64,000 nt of DNA from Acidaminobacter sp. JC074. Lineage in GTDB: Bacteria; Bacillota; Clostridia; Peptostreptococcales; Acidaminobacteraceae. This document shows, piece by piece, positions 34,735-42,164 of the stretch (positions are counted from its first letter, which is position 1; each line of letters opens with the position of its first letter). The notes below the pieces were generated by a model, which was given only the letters and a program-made list of their open reading frames with translations, made no database searches and was not told the DNA's origin. The stretch is taken from assembly GCF_022496765.1 (NCBI RefSeq), contig NZ_VANV01000009.1, forward strand, positions 331,813 to 395,812, given 5' to 3'. Both the position numbers and the translations under genes were made by a program.

Positions 34735-36561
34735 TTACTTGTTAATAACTTCAATTTCTTTTTCATCGATAAACTGATTGGTGTACAGATTGAAGTAATG
34801 ACCTTCGTTATTCATCAACTCATCATGTGTACCATCTTCGATGATTTTTCCTTTTTCTATTACTAATATTCTATCAGCTGAGCGAATCGTTGACAAGCGA
34901 TGTGCAATAATAAAACTTGTTCTTCCGGTAAGAACCTTTTGAATCGCCTCTTGTACAATTAACTCTGTTTCTGTATCAACAGAAGATGTCGCTTCATCTA
35001 ATATGAATAGCTTAGGATTTGCTAAGATGGCTCTGGCAAATGAAATCAGTTGTTTTTCACCAGTAGATAACTTAGCACCACCTTCACCCACTTCAGTATC
35101 ATAACCATTTTCAAACTTCATAATAAAGTCATGAGCGTTAACAAGCTTTGCAGCTCTTATGATATCAAGTTCCGATGCCTCTAACATACCATAAGCTATA
35201 TTGTCTCTAATGGTACCTGAAAAGAGGTGCGGTGTTTGCAAAACATAACCAATATTGGAATGCAGCCACAATTGAGAACGCTGTCTATAATCAATACCAT
35301 CAATGAGGATATCACCCTTTACAGGTTCATAGAATCTACAGGCCAAGTTGACAATTGTTGATTTACCTGATCCTGTTTCACCAACAAGAGCAATGGTTTG
35401 TCCTGACTTGATGTTTAAATTAAAGTTCTCTAAGATGACTTCATCTTCTTTATAGTAGAAAGTTACATCCTTAAAATCTATATCACCATGAATAGGCTCC
35501 CAGTTGTGACGTTTTGAGTCCACTGAATCTCCGTATTTCTTAATGATTTCATCGCCATCTATAATATCTGATTCTGTATCTATCATAGACAGTAATCGTT
35601 CTGCAGAGGCTTGCGCTACTTGAAGCTCTGCAAATATTCTTGCCATTTCTCTGATCGGCTCGTAAAACTGTACAGTGTAGTTAACAAAGAGTACCAGTGT
35701 ACCATATGAAATGGTCTTCATAATAACACCGTTACCACCAAAGCCAAGTGCCAGTGCCATACCTACACTACCCATAGAGATAACTATCGGCATGTACATA
35801 GAAGATATAATAGCAGATCTAACGGATTTCTTTTTCATATCGTAAGTAATTTCTTGAAATTCAGTTAAATTCTCATCTTCTCTAACAAGTGTTTTAGTCG
35901 TCTTTGCACCTGTAATACCTTCGTTAAAAGCACCTGTAATCTTAGAGTTTATCTTTCTAACTTTTCTAGATACTCTTAAAATCTTTTTTTGAAAAAAGAT
36001 GCTGACGATCGCTAAAAACGGTACAACTGTCAATGTAATAAGCGCAAGCTTTACATCAACAACAAACATAACGACTGCAATCATGGTCATCATAGAGATA
36101 CCCCACATAAAGTCTACTAGACCCCATGCTAGAATCTCACCGATTCTATTGGTATCTGATGTCATCCTTGCCATCAGCCAACCTACAGCTGTTTTATCAA
36201 AATAAGAAAATGATAATTCTTGTAGCTTCTTGAAGCCTTTTTTTCTTAATGAGTAAGTCACGCCAGCCTCTATCTTACCTGCTTCTTTAATAAACAGGTA
36301 GACAACACCTGAAATAGTCAATACAGCCATTGCATAGACCATGACAAAGTAACCAAAGCCATCTAAGGTATTGTTACCAATAAAATGATCAATGGCAAAC
36401 TTGGCAAGGTAAGGAATCAAAACATCCGTCCCTGCTAGGATCATCATAAAAACTGCCAAGACAATAAAGTTCTTTCTGAAAGGTTTTAAATACTGTAATA
36501 AGTTTTTCCAGATGGCAAAGTCATAATTTGAGCTAAATTCTTTTTCTTCATGTGTATTCAT
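34735..36561 (-). CDS. ABC exporter subunit with canonical Walker B
   Basis: This 608-aa half-transporter has six transmembrane helices fused to an ATPase. The Walker A is GETGSGKST and Walker B is LFILDEATSSVD with the catalytic Glu. The signature is LSTGEKQ, deviating from LSGGQ; the H-loop is IIAHRLSTI. Together with the preceding gene it forms a heterodimer with one consensus and one degenerate ATP site. The class exports drugs, lipids or peptides; the substrate is unknown. It starts 10 nt after its partner. Confidence 0.93.
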   Translation of the reverse strand: MNTHEEKEFSSNYDFAIWKNLLQYLKPFRKNFIVLAVFMMILAGTDVLIPYLAKFAIDHFIGNNTLDGFGYFVMVYAMAVLTISGVVYLFIKEAGKIEAGVTYSLRKKGFKKLQELSFSYFDKTAVGWLMARMTSDTNRIGEILAWGLVDFMWGISMMTMIAVVMFVVDVKLALITLTVVPFLAIVSIFFQKKILRVSRKVRKINSKITGAFNEGITGAKTTKTLVREDENLTEFQEITYDMKKKSVRSAIISSMYMPIVISMGSVGMALALGFGGNGVIMKTISYGTLVLFVNYTVQFYEPIREMARIFAELQVAQASAERLLSMIDTESDIIDGDEIIKKYGDSVDSKRHNWEPIHGDIDFKDVTFYYKEDEVILENFNLNIKSGQTIALVGETGSGKSTIVNLACRFYEPVKGDILIDGIDYRQRSQLWLHSNIGYVLQTPHLFSGTIRDNIAYGMLEASELDIIRAAKLVNAHDFIMKFENGYDTEVGEGGAKLSTGEKQLISFARAILANPKLFILDEATSSVDTETELIVQEAIQKVLTGRTSFIIAHRLSTIRSADRILVIEKGKIIEDGTHDELMNNEGHYFNLYTNQFIDEKEIEVINK

Positions 36562-36571
36562 ACTTCACCCC

Positions 36572-38365
36572 CTATATGATGTCTTCTTCTTTATAAGCAT
36601 TTTGAATTTCCCATATACGCTTATATAAACCTTCTTTTTTAATTAAAGCATCATGTGTATCTAAGTCTGTAATCTTTCCGTCTTCTAGGATCATAATTCT
36701 ATCAGCCTCAGATAATGTTGATACTCTATGTGAAATGATGATTGTCGTTAAAGCCTTATCAGTGTGCTTTAAACGATGTCTAATTGCCGAATCAGTTTCT
36801 GTATCAACGGCACTTAGCGAGTCATCAAATATAACAACTGGTGCATCTGTTATGATACGTCTTGCAATGGCCATTCTTTGCTTTTGACCACCTGATAGAG
36901 AAACACCTCTTTCACCTACCAGGGTCTCATACCCCTCATTAAACTCCACAATCTTATCGTGAATAACAGCTGTCTTAGCAGCATTTTCTACATGGTGATG
37001 GTCAGCATCAGCCTTGGCAATTTTTATATTATCACGAATATTTTTAGCAAACAGGAATGGTTCTTGTAAAATCAAACCAACATGTTCACGTAAATGTTTC
37101 TTATTATAATCTTTTACATCGATACCATCGATTTTGATACTACCCTTGTCCACATCATAAAGTCTCGCCATTAAGTGAACCAGAGTTGATTTACCTGATC
37201 CAGTTGGACCTAAGATGGCTAAAGTTTCACCTTTATTTACCTTAAATGAAATATCATCTAAGATCTTACGTCCCTCTTCATATTCGAAACTTACATGATC
37301 AAACTCGATAGAACCTTTAATTGGACTAAAGTTGTCTCCTGAAGTAGTCATTTCAGAAGGCACTTGTAAAATTTCTTGCGTTCTATCTATGGCAACAAAT
37401 GCCTTAGACATATCTGTCAGGATTCTTCCTAACTGTCTTACAGGCCACAAAAGCATACCTACGTAAGATGTAAATGCAAATAGTGTACCCAATGTGATTT
37501 TCCCTTGAACTGTCCAAACTGTACCGATACATAGGACAAGTGCAGATTGGGACAAGCAGATGATATCTGATGAAGACCAGTACTGAGCAAATAGCTCTAG
37601 CAGTCTAAGGACTGAATCTCTCATATGGGCATTTTTTTCTTCAAACTTATCAATCTCATAAGCCTGTCTACCAAAAGCTCTTACAACTCTAACACCTGTT
37701 AGGTTTTCTTGAATGGTTGTAGACATCGCACCTTCTGCCTCATCAACTACTTTAAAGGTTCTTTGGATACGTTTAAAGAAGAAGTATGAATAGAAGAATA
37801 TGACTGGCACTACTGCTAGTGATATAAGTCCTAGATTCATATCTAAATTTAATACTATAAATGCAATTGTAATAATCATAAAGATTGCTCTGAATATTTC
37901 AACCATTTGAGTTCCTAAGAACCTTCTAATCATATCTACATCTGAGGTACATCTTTGGATCAAGTCACCTGTTTCTGCAGATACATGGTATTCATATGAT
38001 AATTCCTGCAAGTGACCATATAGTCGGTCTCTTAAGTTTTTGGCAATGGTTTCAGATGCCTGAGCAGACCATTTACCTTTAAAGTATAAAAAGACACCTC
38101 TTGCAATTGTTAAAGTAACCACTAATATGCCTGGTAGCCATAACATCTGAATCAATTCTTCTTTGGAACCGAAATACAGAAAAAATCTCCCTATCATGTT
38201 GGCATTGTCTATTGGATCTGTTCCAATAACCGAGTCAATCGTCGTACGAACGACAAGTGGTACAATCAACGATGCTGTTACTGCTAATAAAATTGCTACG
38301 ATGGCGCCTATGTATTTAAGTACATTACCTTTCATGTACTCAAACATAATTTTAAAGCGTTTCAT
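36572..38365 (-). CDS. ABC exporter subunit with degenerate Walker B
   Basis: This 597-aa half-transporter has six membrane helices and an ATPase with Walker A GPTGSGKST, signature LSGGQKQ and Walker B VVIFDDSLSAVD. An Asp replaces the catalytic Glu. Its Walker B and the partner's LSTGE signature build the degenerate site, while its LSGGQ completes the active site of the partner. This division is typical of heterodimeric exporters such as BmrCD and TM287/288. AAGGAG precedes the ATG. Confidence 0.93.
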   Translation of the reverse strand: MKRFKIMFEYMKGNVLKYIGAIVAILLAVTASLIVPLVVRTTIDSVIGTDPIDNANMIGRFFLYFGSKEELIQMLWLPGILVVTLTIARGVFLYFKGKWSAQASETIAKNLRDRLYGHLQELSYEYHVSAETGDLIQRCTSDVDMIRRFLGTQMVEIFRAIFMIITIAFIVLNLDMNLGLISLAVVPVIFFYSYFFFKRIQRTFKVVDEAEGAMSTTIQENLTGVRVVRAFGRQAYEIDKFEEKNAHMRDSVLRLLELFAQYWSSSDIICLSQSALVLCIGTVWTVQGKITLGTLFAFTSYVGMLLWPVRQLGRILTDMSKAFVAIDRTQEILQVPSEMTTSGDNFSPIKGSIEFDHVSFEYEEGRKILDDISFKVNKGETLAILGPTGSGKSTLVHLMARLYDVDKGSIKIDGIDVKDYNKKHLREHVGLILQEPFLFAKNIRDNIKIAKADADHHHVENAAKTAVIHDKIVEFNEGYETLVGERGVSLSGGQKQRMAIARRIITDAPVVIFDDSLSAVDTETDSAIRHRLKHTDKALTTIIISHRVSTLSEADRIMILEDGKITDLDTHDALIKKEGLYKRIWEIQNAYKEEDII

Positions 38366-38461
38366 AATATAACTCCTTGTGCATATAAATTGAATGTCAG
38401 CTTTCTGATTTTATCTCAAACAAAAGTATATTGCATGTCCTAAATCAGTTTAAAAAAGTTT

Positions 38462-38484
38462 TTACATAGACGACTTCTATGTAA
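38462..38484. promoter_or_regulatory. Inverted repeat upstream of the ABC exporter operon
   Basis: TTACATAGA (38462-38470) and TCTATGTAA (38476-38484) are perfect 9-bp arms with a 5-nt spacer, about 100 bp upstream of the first exporter gene and past the microprotein terminators. The symmetry suits a repressor site. No strong promoter could be fixed in 38366-38500, so the function is open. Confidence 0.4.
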
Positions 38485-38507
38485 GACATGTTTTTATGTA
38501 AGAATAC

Positions 38508-38535
38508 AAAAAAACACAGGATTCACCTGCGTTTT
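38508..38535 (-). terminator. Second terminator behind the microprotein gene
   Basis: AAAACACAGG (38511-38520) pairs with CCTGCGTTTT (38526-38535) with one G-U pair, 5-nt loop, then seven U on the minus strand. Confidence 0.75.
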
Positions 38536-38551
38536 TCAAAAAATTTGATAT

Positions 38552-38578
38552 AAAAAAACCGCAGGTACGCACCTACGG
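38552..38578 (-). terminator. First terminator behind the microprotein gene
   Basis: CCGCAGGT (38559-38566) pairs with ACCTACGG (38571-38578), 4-nt loop, followed by seven U on the minus strand. It lies 14 nt past the stop. Confidence 0.88.
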
Positions 38579-38592
38579 TAATATAGACATAG

Positions 38593-38706
38593 TTATCTTA
38601 TCCCGTCGGTTACGCTATGATTTACAGAATTTAACATTGTGACGCCAAATCCGTTATATACTTTTGTTAATACTTCAATTGTCATTCTACTGATAGTTCT
38701 GTTCAT
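38593..38706 (-). CDS. 37-aa microprotein of unknown function
   Basis: An ATG at 38706 with GGAGG 7 nt upstream opens a 37-codon frame beginning MNRTISRMTIEVL and ending NHSVTDGIR. A sigmaA-like promoter with 17-nt spacing lies 48 bp upstream, and two terminators follow, so this is a free-standing transcription unit built for one tiny product. The central part (MTIEVLTKVYNGFGVTML) is mildly hydrophobic; no cysteines and no signal peptide are seen. I do not recognise a family. A frame reading 36 codons further upstream would run through the promoter and is not the real start. Confidence 0.6.
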   Translation of the reverse strand: MNRTISRMTIEVLTKVYNGFGVTMLNSVNHSVTDGIR

Positions 38707-38753
38707 TTCGTAACCTCCTTTCTTAAATACATACTTTAATAACTTACAACTTA

Positions 38754-38782
38754 AGTATAAAGCATGCTTATTTTTATTACAA
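38754..38782 (-). promoter_or_regulatory. Promoter of the microprotein gene
   Basis: On the minus strand TTGTAA (38777-38782), 17 nt, TATACT (38754-38759). It lies just behind the stop of the zinc-ribbon gene. Confidence 0.75.
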
Positions 38783-38813
38783 GCCCTTAACGTGGTGTAA
38801 TAATTCTGTAACA

Positions 38814-38996
38814 TTAGCTATAATCTTTTTCACTTAACTCCACAAAATGATTGTGATGACCCAGTCTCAAAATGGCCACCTGACCGCCAGATACTGCAAG
38901 GGCTTTGCACTGACAGTAAACATAATCTTTTTCATTTGTGCTTGTTATAACATCACCACAAAGCAAGCATTTCGCCTTGTTGGATAAAATCTTCAT
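38814..38996 (-). CDS. Small zinc-ribbon-like protein (DUF7695-like)
   Basis: This 60-aa protein has KCLLCGDVITS near the N-terminus and YCQCKALAVSGGQ in the middle, that is CxxC and CxC pairs suited to one zinc ion. The pattern resembles small domain-of-unknown-function proteins of the DUF7695 type, found in phages and Firmicutes; the assignment is from memory of the pattern. AGAGGTGAG precedes the ATG. It is the last gene of a three-gene unknown operon, 3 nt behind the coiled-coil gene. Confidence 0.6.
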   Translation of the reverse strand: MKILSNKAKCLLCGDVITSTNEKDYVYCQCKALAVSGGQVAILRLGHHNHFVELSEKDYS

Positions 38997-38999
38997 GAC

Positions 39000-39233
39000 T
39001 CACCTCTTTATACTTTTTAACTCATAATACATCTCTTCTAAGTGATCAACACGCTTGTTTAAGGTCTTAATCAAGGTCTCTAACCTAAGAATGATTTCAT
39101 CTTTTTCTTTTAACTTTGACTTTAAATCAAGAATTTCGTCTGATACTATTGCAGGTGCAACCTCTAGCGGATCTTCATCTTCCTCAATACCAAGTTGCTC
39201 CATTACTGCCGCACTGATATTCTTATAACTCAT
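39000..39233 (-). CDS. Small coiled-coil protein, unknown
   Basis: This 77-aa acidic/basic protein has a short ordered N-terminus (SYKNISAAVMEQLGI), an acidic linker, and then a C-terminal coiled coil from about residue 32 (SDEILDLKSKLKEKDEIILR onward) with heptad leucines/isoleucines. AGGAGC precedes the ATG 9 nt after the upstream stop. It is probably an oligomerising partner of the neighbouring proteins. No family recognised. Confidence 0.6.
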   Translation of the reverse strand: MSYKNISAAVMEQLGIEEDEDPLEVAPAIVSDEILDLKSKLKEKDEIILRLETLIKTLNKRVDHLEEMYYELKSIKR

Positions 39234-39242
39234 GATAGCTCC

Positions 39243-39692
39243 TTACATAAATTGGGTGATTCCATAGAATGCCAAGGCTCCTAAGACAAATGCAATCAAA
39301 TGAGAAATCAAATATTTGAAAGGTCTGTCAAGAAATTGCTTATTCAGCCACAACTTTAGAGCATTATAAGCCCTCGTGAAACCTTTCATTTTTTTCATTT
39401 CTACATAGTTAATACCCAGTTTACTGATTTTGACACGGTCTTCTATAATTTCTACAGCCTTATTCATATATTCAAAGGAAACCATACCAGATTCCAGATA
39501 AAAGTCATCAGCATCAATTACTTTCATAGCGCTCATTTGGTCTAAAATATAAACCAACTCACGTGTTCTCATAATCTTATCAACTTCTTCTAAATCATAG
39601 GATTCAGCAGAAAAATGAATTTCCTCATTCAGTATATCACGCCTATATAAATCATCAAGAATTTTTTTCTGTAATTTCGTCATACCTACCAT
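39243..39692 (-). CDS. Tail-anchored membrane protein, unknown
   Basis: This 149-aa protein has a helical N-terminal domain (KLQKKILDDLYRRDIL, then helices and a short beta hairpin) that could be a winged helix. One C-terminal transmembrane helix (YLISHLIAFVLGALAFYGI, about 127-146) ends the chain, so the domain should face the cytoplasm. GAGGGTGG stands upstream of the ATG. It heads the operon with the coiled-coil and zinc-ribbon proteins. Not recognised. Confidence 0.6.
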   Translation of the reverse strand: MVGMTKLQKKILDDLYRRDILNEEIHFSAESYDLEEVDKIMRTRELVYILDQMSAMKVIDADDFYLESGMVSFEYMNKAVEIIEDRVKISKLGINYVEMKKMKGFTRAYNALKLWLNKQFLDRPFKYLISHLIAFVLGALAFYGITQFM

Positions 39693-39793
39693 TTTCCACC
39701 CTCTTTAATTATAAATCATTCTTCTAATCAAAACAAGAAACTAAAATTATTTAATCCCTTCCATTTTACTAGGAATTATGATATTATTATGTA

Positions 39794-39810
39794 AATGAGA
39801 ATCGTTATCA
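39794..39810. promoter_or_regulatory. Fur-box-like site before the DUF2325 gene
   Basis: AATGAGAATCGTTATCA differs at two positions from the Fur consensus core AATGATAATCATTATCA. It sits between a TATTAT-type -10 (39782-39787) and the AAGGAGG RBS (39811-39817), where a repressor would block transcription. Binding by Fur or a paralogue is inference. Confidence 0.55.
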
Positions 39811-39822
39811 AAGGAGGATTAT

Positions 39823-40125
39823 ATGGCGGCATTAATAATAGGTGCAGATAAACTAGGTAATATACCAGAATTTTTACATAAACAAGGCATTGAAGAAATC
39901 ATTCACTGGGACGGCAGAAAAAAAGGTATGAGAAAGATGGACATACCAGAAGATATCGGTATGGTAATATGTTTGTATGATTTCTTAGAACATCGCTTAA
40001 CTGAACGTGTTAAAAAAGTAACAAAAGATAGAAATATCCCCTGTGTTTTTGCAAGACGTTCAATCTCTGACTTATCTAAACAATGGGACAGATGTCAAAA
40101 CTGCCGCAAGTGCTTAGTTAATTAG
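39823..40125 (+). CDS. DUF2325-domain protein
   Basis: This 100-aa protein fits DUF2325: it starts AALIIGADKLGNIPEFL, has HWDGRKKG in the middle, and a C-terminal CQNCRKC cysteine cluster. The family is short and alpha/beta with a possible metal-binding end; its function is not known. AAGGAGG precedes the ATG. It is the only plus-strand gene between 34 and 54 kb, has its own terminator, and lies behind a Fur-box-like sequence, suggesting iron-dependent expression. Confidence 0.78.
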   Translation: MAALIIGADKLGNIPEFLHKQGIEEIIHWDGRKKGMRKMDIPEDIGMVICLYDFLEHRLTERVKKVTKDRNIPCVFARRSISDLSKQWDRCQNCRKCLVN

Positions 40126-40163
40126 ACTTTAACTTAAAAAGTTTAAACATATTCAGCTATCAT

Positions 40164-40200
40164 AAGAACACCTAGTCCATTTGGATTAGGTGTTCTTTAT
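40164..40200 (+). terminator. Terminator of the DUF2325 gene
   Basis: AAGAACACCTA pairs with TAGGTGTTCTT within 40164-40197, with the inner part GTCC/GGAT extending the stem, followed by TTATTT. Confidence 0.8.
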
Positions 40201-40260
40201 TTGACAGTATAAAATTCATTCATTTCTTGCATATACTTGCTAAACATTTCTGCACGCTAT

Positions 40261-40291
40261 AAAAAGACCTTACTAATTGAATAGTAAGGCC
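40261..40291 (-). terminator. lysS terminator
   Basis: GACCTTACTA (40266-40275) pairs with TAGTAAGGCC (40282-40291) with one mismatch; five U (40261-40265) follow on the minus strand. Confidence 0.8.
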
Positions 40292-40303
40292 TAAATAATA
40301 AAT

Positions 40304-41800
40304 TTATGATCTTGGTCTCATTAATGGGAATGCAACACATTCTCTGATTGGCTTATCCATCATGACTGAGAATAATCTCTCTGATACTCCAAAGCCATAA
40401 GCTGGTGGCATACCATATCTTAATGCTTCAATGAATGTTTCATCATGCTCATGTGCTTCTTCATCACCTGCTTCACCCATTTCTCTTTGCTCTTTGAATC
40501 TGCTTTCAAGATCTAATGGATCGTTAAGCTCTGTATAACCGTTACCCATTTCAGAACCAGCAAGGATAATTTGCATTTGAGCAACTTTTCTATCATCACC
40601 AGGCATTCTCTTTGGTAGTGGGTTTAACTGAACTGGTTGACCTACTAAGAAACCAGGACCAGATAAGTCTTTTCTTACAACCTTCCAAAGCACGTCAATC
40701 AGTCTCCAGTAGCCTAAGTTAGGATCAAACTCTACATGGTAATCATCTAATCTCTTCTCTACTTCTTCTTTAGTTGCAGTAAATACGTTAACGCCAGTTG
40801 TTTCTTCGATGATTGTTTCGAAATCATAGATTTTCCACTCAGCATCCATATCGATGTCAAATCCACGAGTTGTAAACTTAGAAGAACCCATTACAGCATG
40901 TGTAATCTTTCTATATAAGTCTTTTGTAAACTCCATACCATCATCAATATCTGCATAAGCCCAGTAAAACTCCATTTGAGTGTAGTCTTGTAAATGCTCA
41001 GGACTCATACCTTCGTTTCTAAACTGTCTACCAATTTCAAAAGTCTTTTCATAACCAGCAACTAGTAATTTCTTTTGCCATAACTCACCCATAGAAATTC
41101 TTAAGAATACATCGATGTCTAGTGCATTGTGGTGTGTTGCAAATGGTGTAGCTGCAGCACCACCTGAAGAAGTTTCAAGAATTGGTGTTTCTACTTCTAA
41201 GAAATCATGGTCGATCATGTAATTTCTAATAGTAGCCCAGAACTTTTGCTTCTTTAAAAAGATTTCCTTTACATCTCTATCCATGATGATGTCTAAGTAT
41301 CTCTTACGAAGTCTTGTTTCATCATCAGTTAAACCATGGAATTTTTCTGGAAGCGGCTTAAGTGCTTTTGTTAAGTGGTGATATTCAGTTGCTTTAACAC
41401 TAACTTCACCAGTCTTAGTTTTAAATACAGTACCAACAATACCTACGATGTCACCGATATCACACTTTTGGAATAACTCAAATTCCACTTCTGATAACTT
41501 ATCTTGACGAAGATAGATCTGAATTTGACCGTCGTTATCTTGGATATGCATAAAACCTGCTTTACCCTTACCACGCTTTGTCATAATTCTACCTGCAACC
41601 TTTACAGCTACAGCCATCTCTTCTAATTCTTCTTTAGTCGTTTCAGCATACTTTTCTTGTAAAGCAACTGAATAATGTGTTGGTGCAAACTTATGTCCAA
41701 ATGGATCAACACCTTTAGATCTTAACCATTCAATCTTATCAACTCTGATTTGTTCTTGCTCAGTTAATTTTCTTACTACTTGATTTTCTTGATTACTCAT
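40304..41800 (-). CDS. lysS: Lysyl-tRNA synthetase, class II
   Basis: This 498-aa class II LysRS has an N-terminal OB fold (VAGRIMTKRGKGKAGFMHIQD), motif 2 (FRNEGMSPEHLQDYTQMEFY region) and motif 3 (YGFGVSERLFSVMM). The last motif reads GVSER, where many synthetases have GIDR. It charges tRNA-Lys. It is monocistronic with a T-box leader upstream. AAAGGAG precedes the ATG. Lysyl-tRNA synthetases under T-box control are less common than other aminoacyl-tRNA synthetases. Confidence 0.97.
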   Translation of the reverse strand: MSNQENQVVRKLTEQEQIRVDKIEWLRSKGVDPFGHKFAPTHYSVALQEKYAETTKEELEEMAVAVKVAGRIMTKRGKGKAGFMHIQDNDGQIQIYLRQDKLSEVEFELFQKCDIGDIVGIVGTVFKTKTGEVSVKATEYHHLTKALKPLPEKFHGLTDDETRLRKRYLDIIMDRDVKEIFLKKQKFWATIRNYMIDHDFLEVETPILETSSGGAAATPFATHHNALDIDVFLRISMGELWQKKLLVAGYEKTFEIGRQFRNEGMSPEHLQDYTQMEFYWAYADIDDGMEFTKDLYRKITHAVMGSSKFTTRGFDIDMDAEWKIYDFETIIEETTGVNVFTATKEEVEKRLDDYHVEFDPNLGYWRLIDVLWKVVRKDLSGPGFLVGQPVQLNPLPKRMPGDDRKVAQMQIILAGSEMGNGYTELNDPLDLESRFKEQREMGEAGDEEAHEHDETFIEALRYGMPPAYGFGVSERLFSVMMDKPIRECVAFPLMRPRS

Positions 41801-41837
41801 TTACGTTCTCCTTTCTCGATTGAGCACGTGTACAATA

Positions 41838-42092
41838 TAAAAACTCCCGTGCCCAAGACCATTGTCTTGAGGACGAGAGTTACTTCGCGTTACCACCTCA
41901 ATTTATTCATACATCACTGCATGAACCTTAACAAGTACTATCATACTCTACTCTATAACGGGAGTACCCGTCTTGCTTTACAAGAAACTCCAAGGCCTTA
42001 TTCACATAATTTCACTGCATCTTTTCACCAACCAGATGCTCTCTTAAAGCTTTATTATGCTACTCATCTCTTCACAGTCTTTACTTATGTGT
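41838..42092 (-). promoter_or_regulatory. T-box riboswitch, tRNA-Lys-specific
   Basis: On the minus strand the variant T-box GAGGTGGTAACGCGAAG lies near 41893-41909. The terminator stem (ACTC...GAGT, 41843-41880) ends in five U at 41839-41843. Stem I shows AGAGAGCATCTGG, TTGGTGAAAAGATGC and the specifier-region sequence GTGAATAAGGCCTTGGAG. AAG at 41997-41999 is in the position of the codon, hence lysine. A long apical part follows before the antiterminator. Confidence 0.88.
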
Positions 42093-42121
42093 ATGTTACA
42101 CCAGACGCAAAAAAAAGTCAA
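42093..42121 (-). promoter_or_regulatory. Promoter of the lysS T-box leader
   Basis: On the minus strand TTGACT (42116-42121), 17 nt, TAACAT (42093-42098). Confidence 0.75.
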
Positions 42122-42133
42122 TCAAAAAATATG

Positions 42134-42155
42134 AAAAGCCAGATAAAAATCTGGC
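42134..42155 (-). terminator. nhaC terminator
   Basis: GCCAGAT (42138-42144) pairs with ATCTGGC (42149-42155), 4-nt loop, then UUUUC on the minus strand, 10 nt after the nhaC stop. Confidence 0.82.
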
Positions 42156-42164
42156 TTAATTGTA

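Noticed and set aside
34385..34735. tmRNA or 6S RNA
   Set aside because: No tRNA-like ends or ALAA-type tag frame for tmRNA, and no single long hairpin with a central bubble for 6S RNA.
38593..38706. Class IIa bacteriocin, because of a VYNGFGV stretch resembling YGNGV
   Set aside because: No cysteines, no double-glycine leader and wrong position of the motif; the resemblance is too small.
38706..38814. Longer 73-codon version of the microprotein
   Set aside because: The extra 36 codons run through the promoter -35/-10; the SD is just before the internal ATG.
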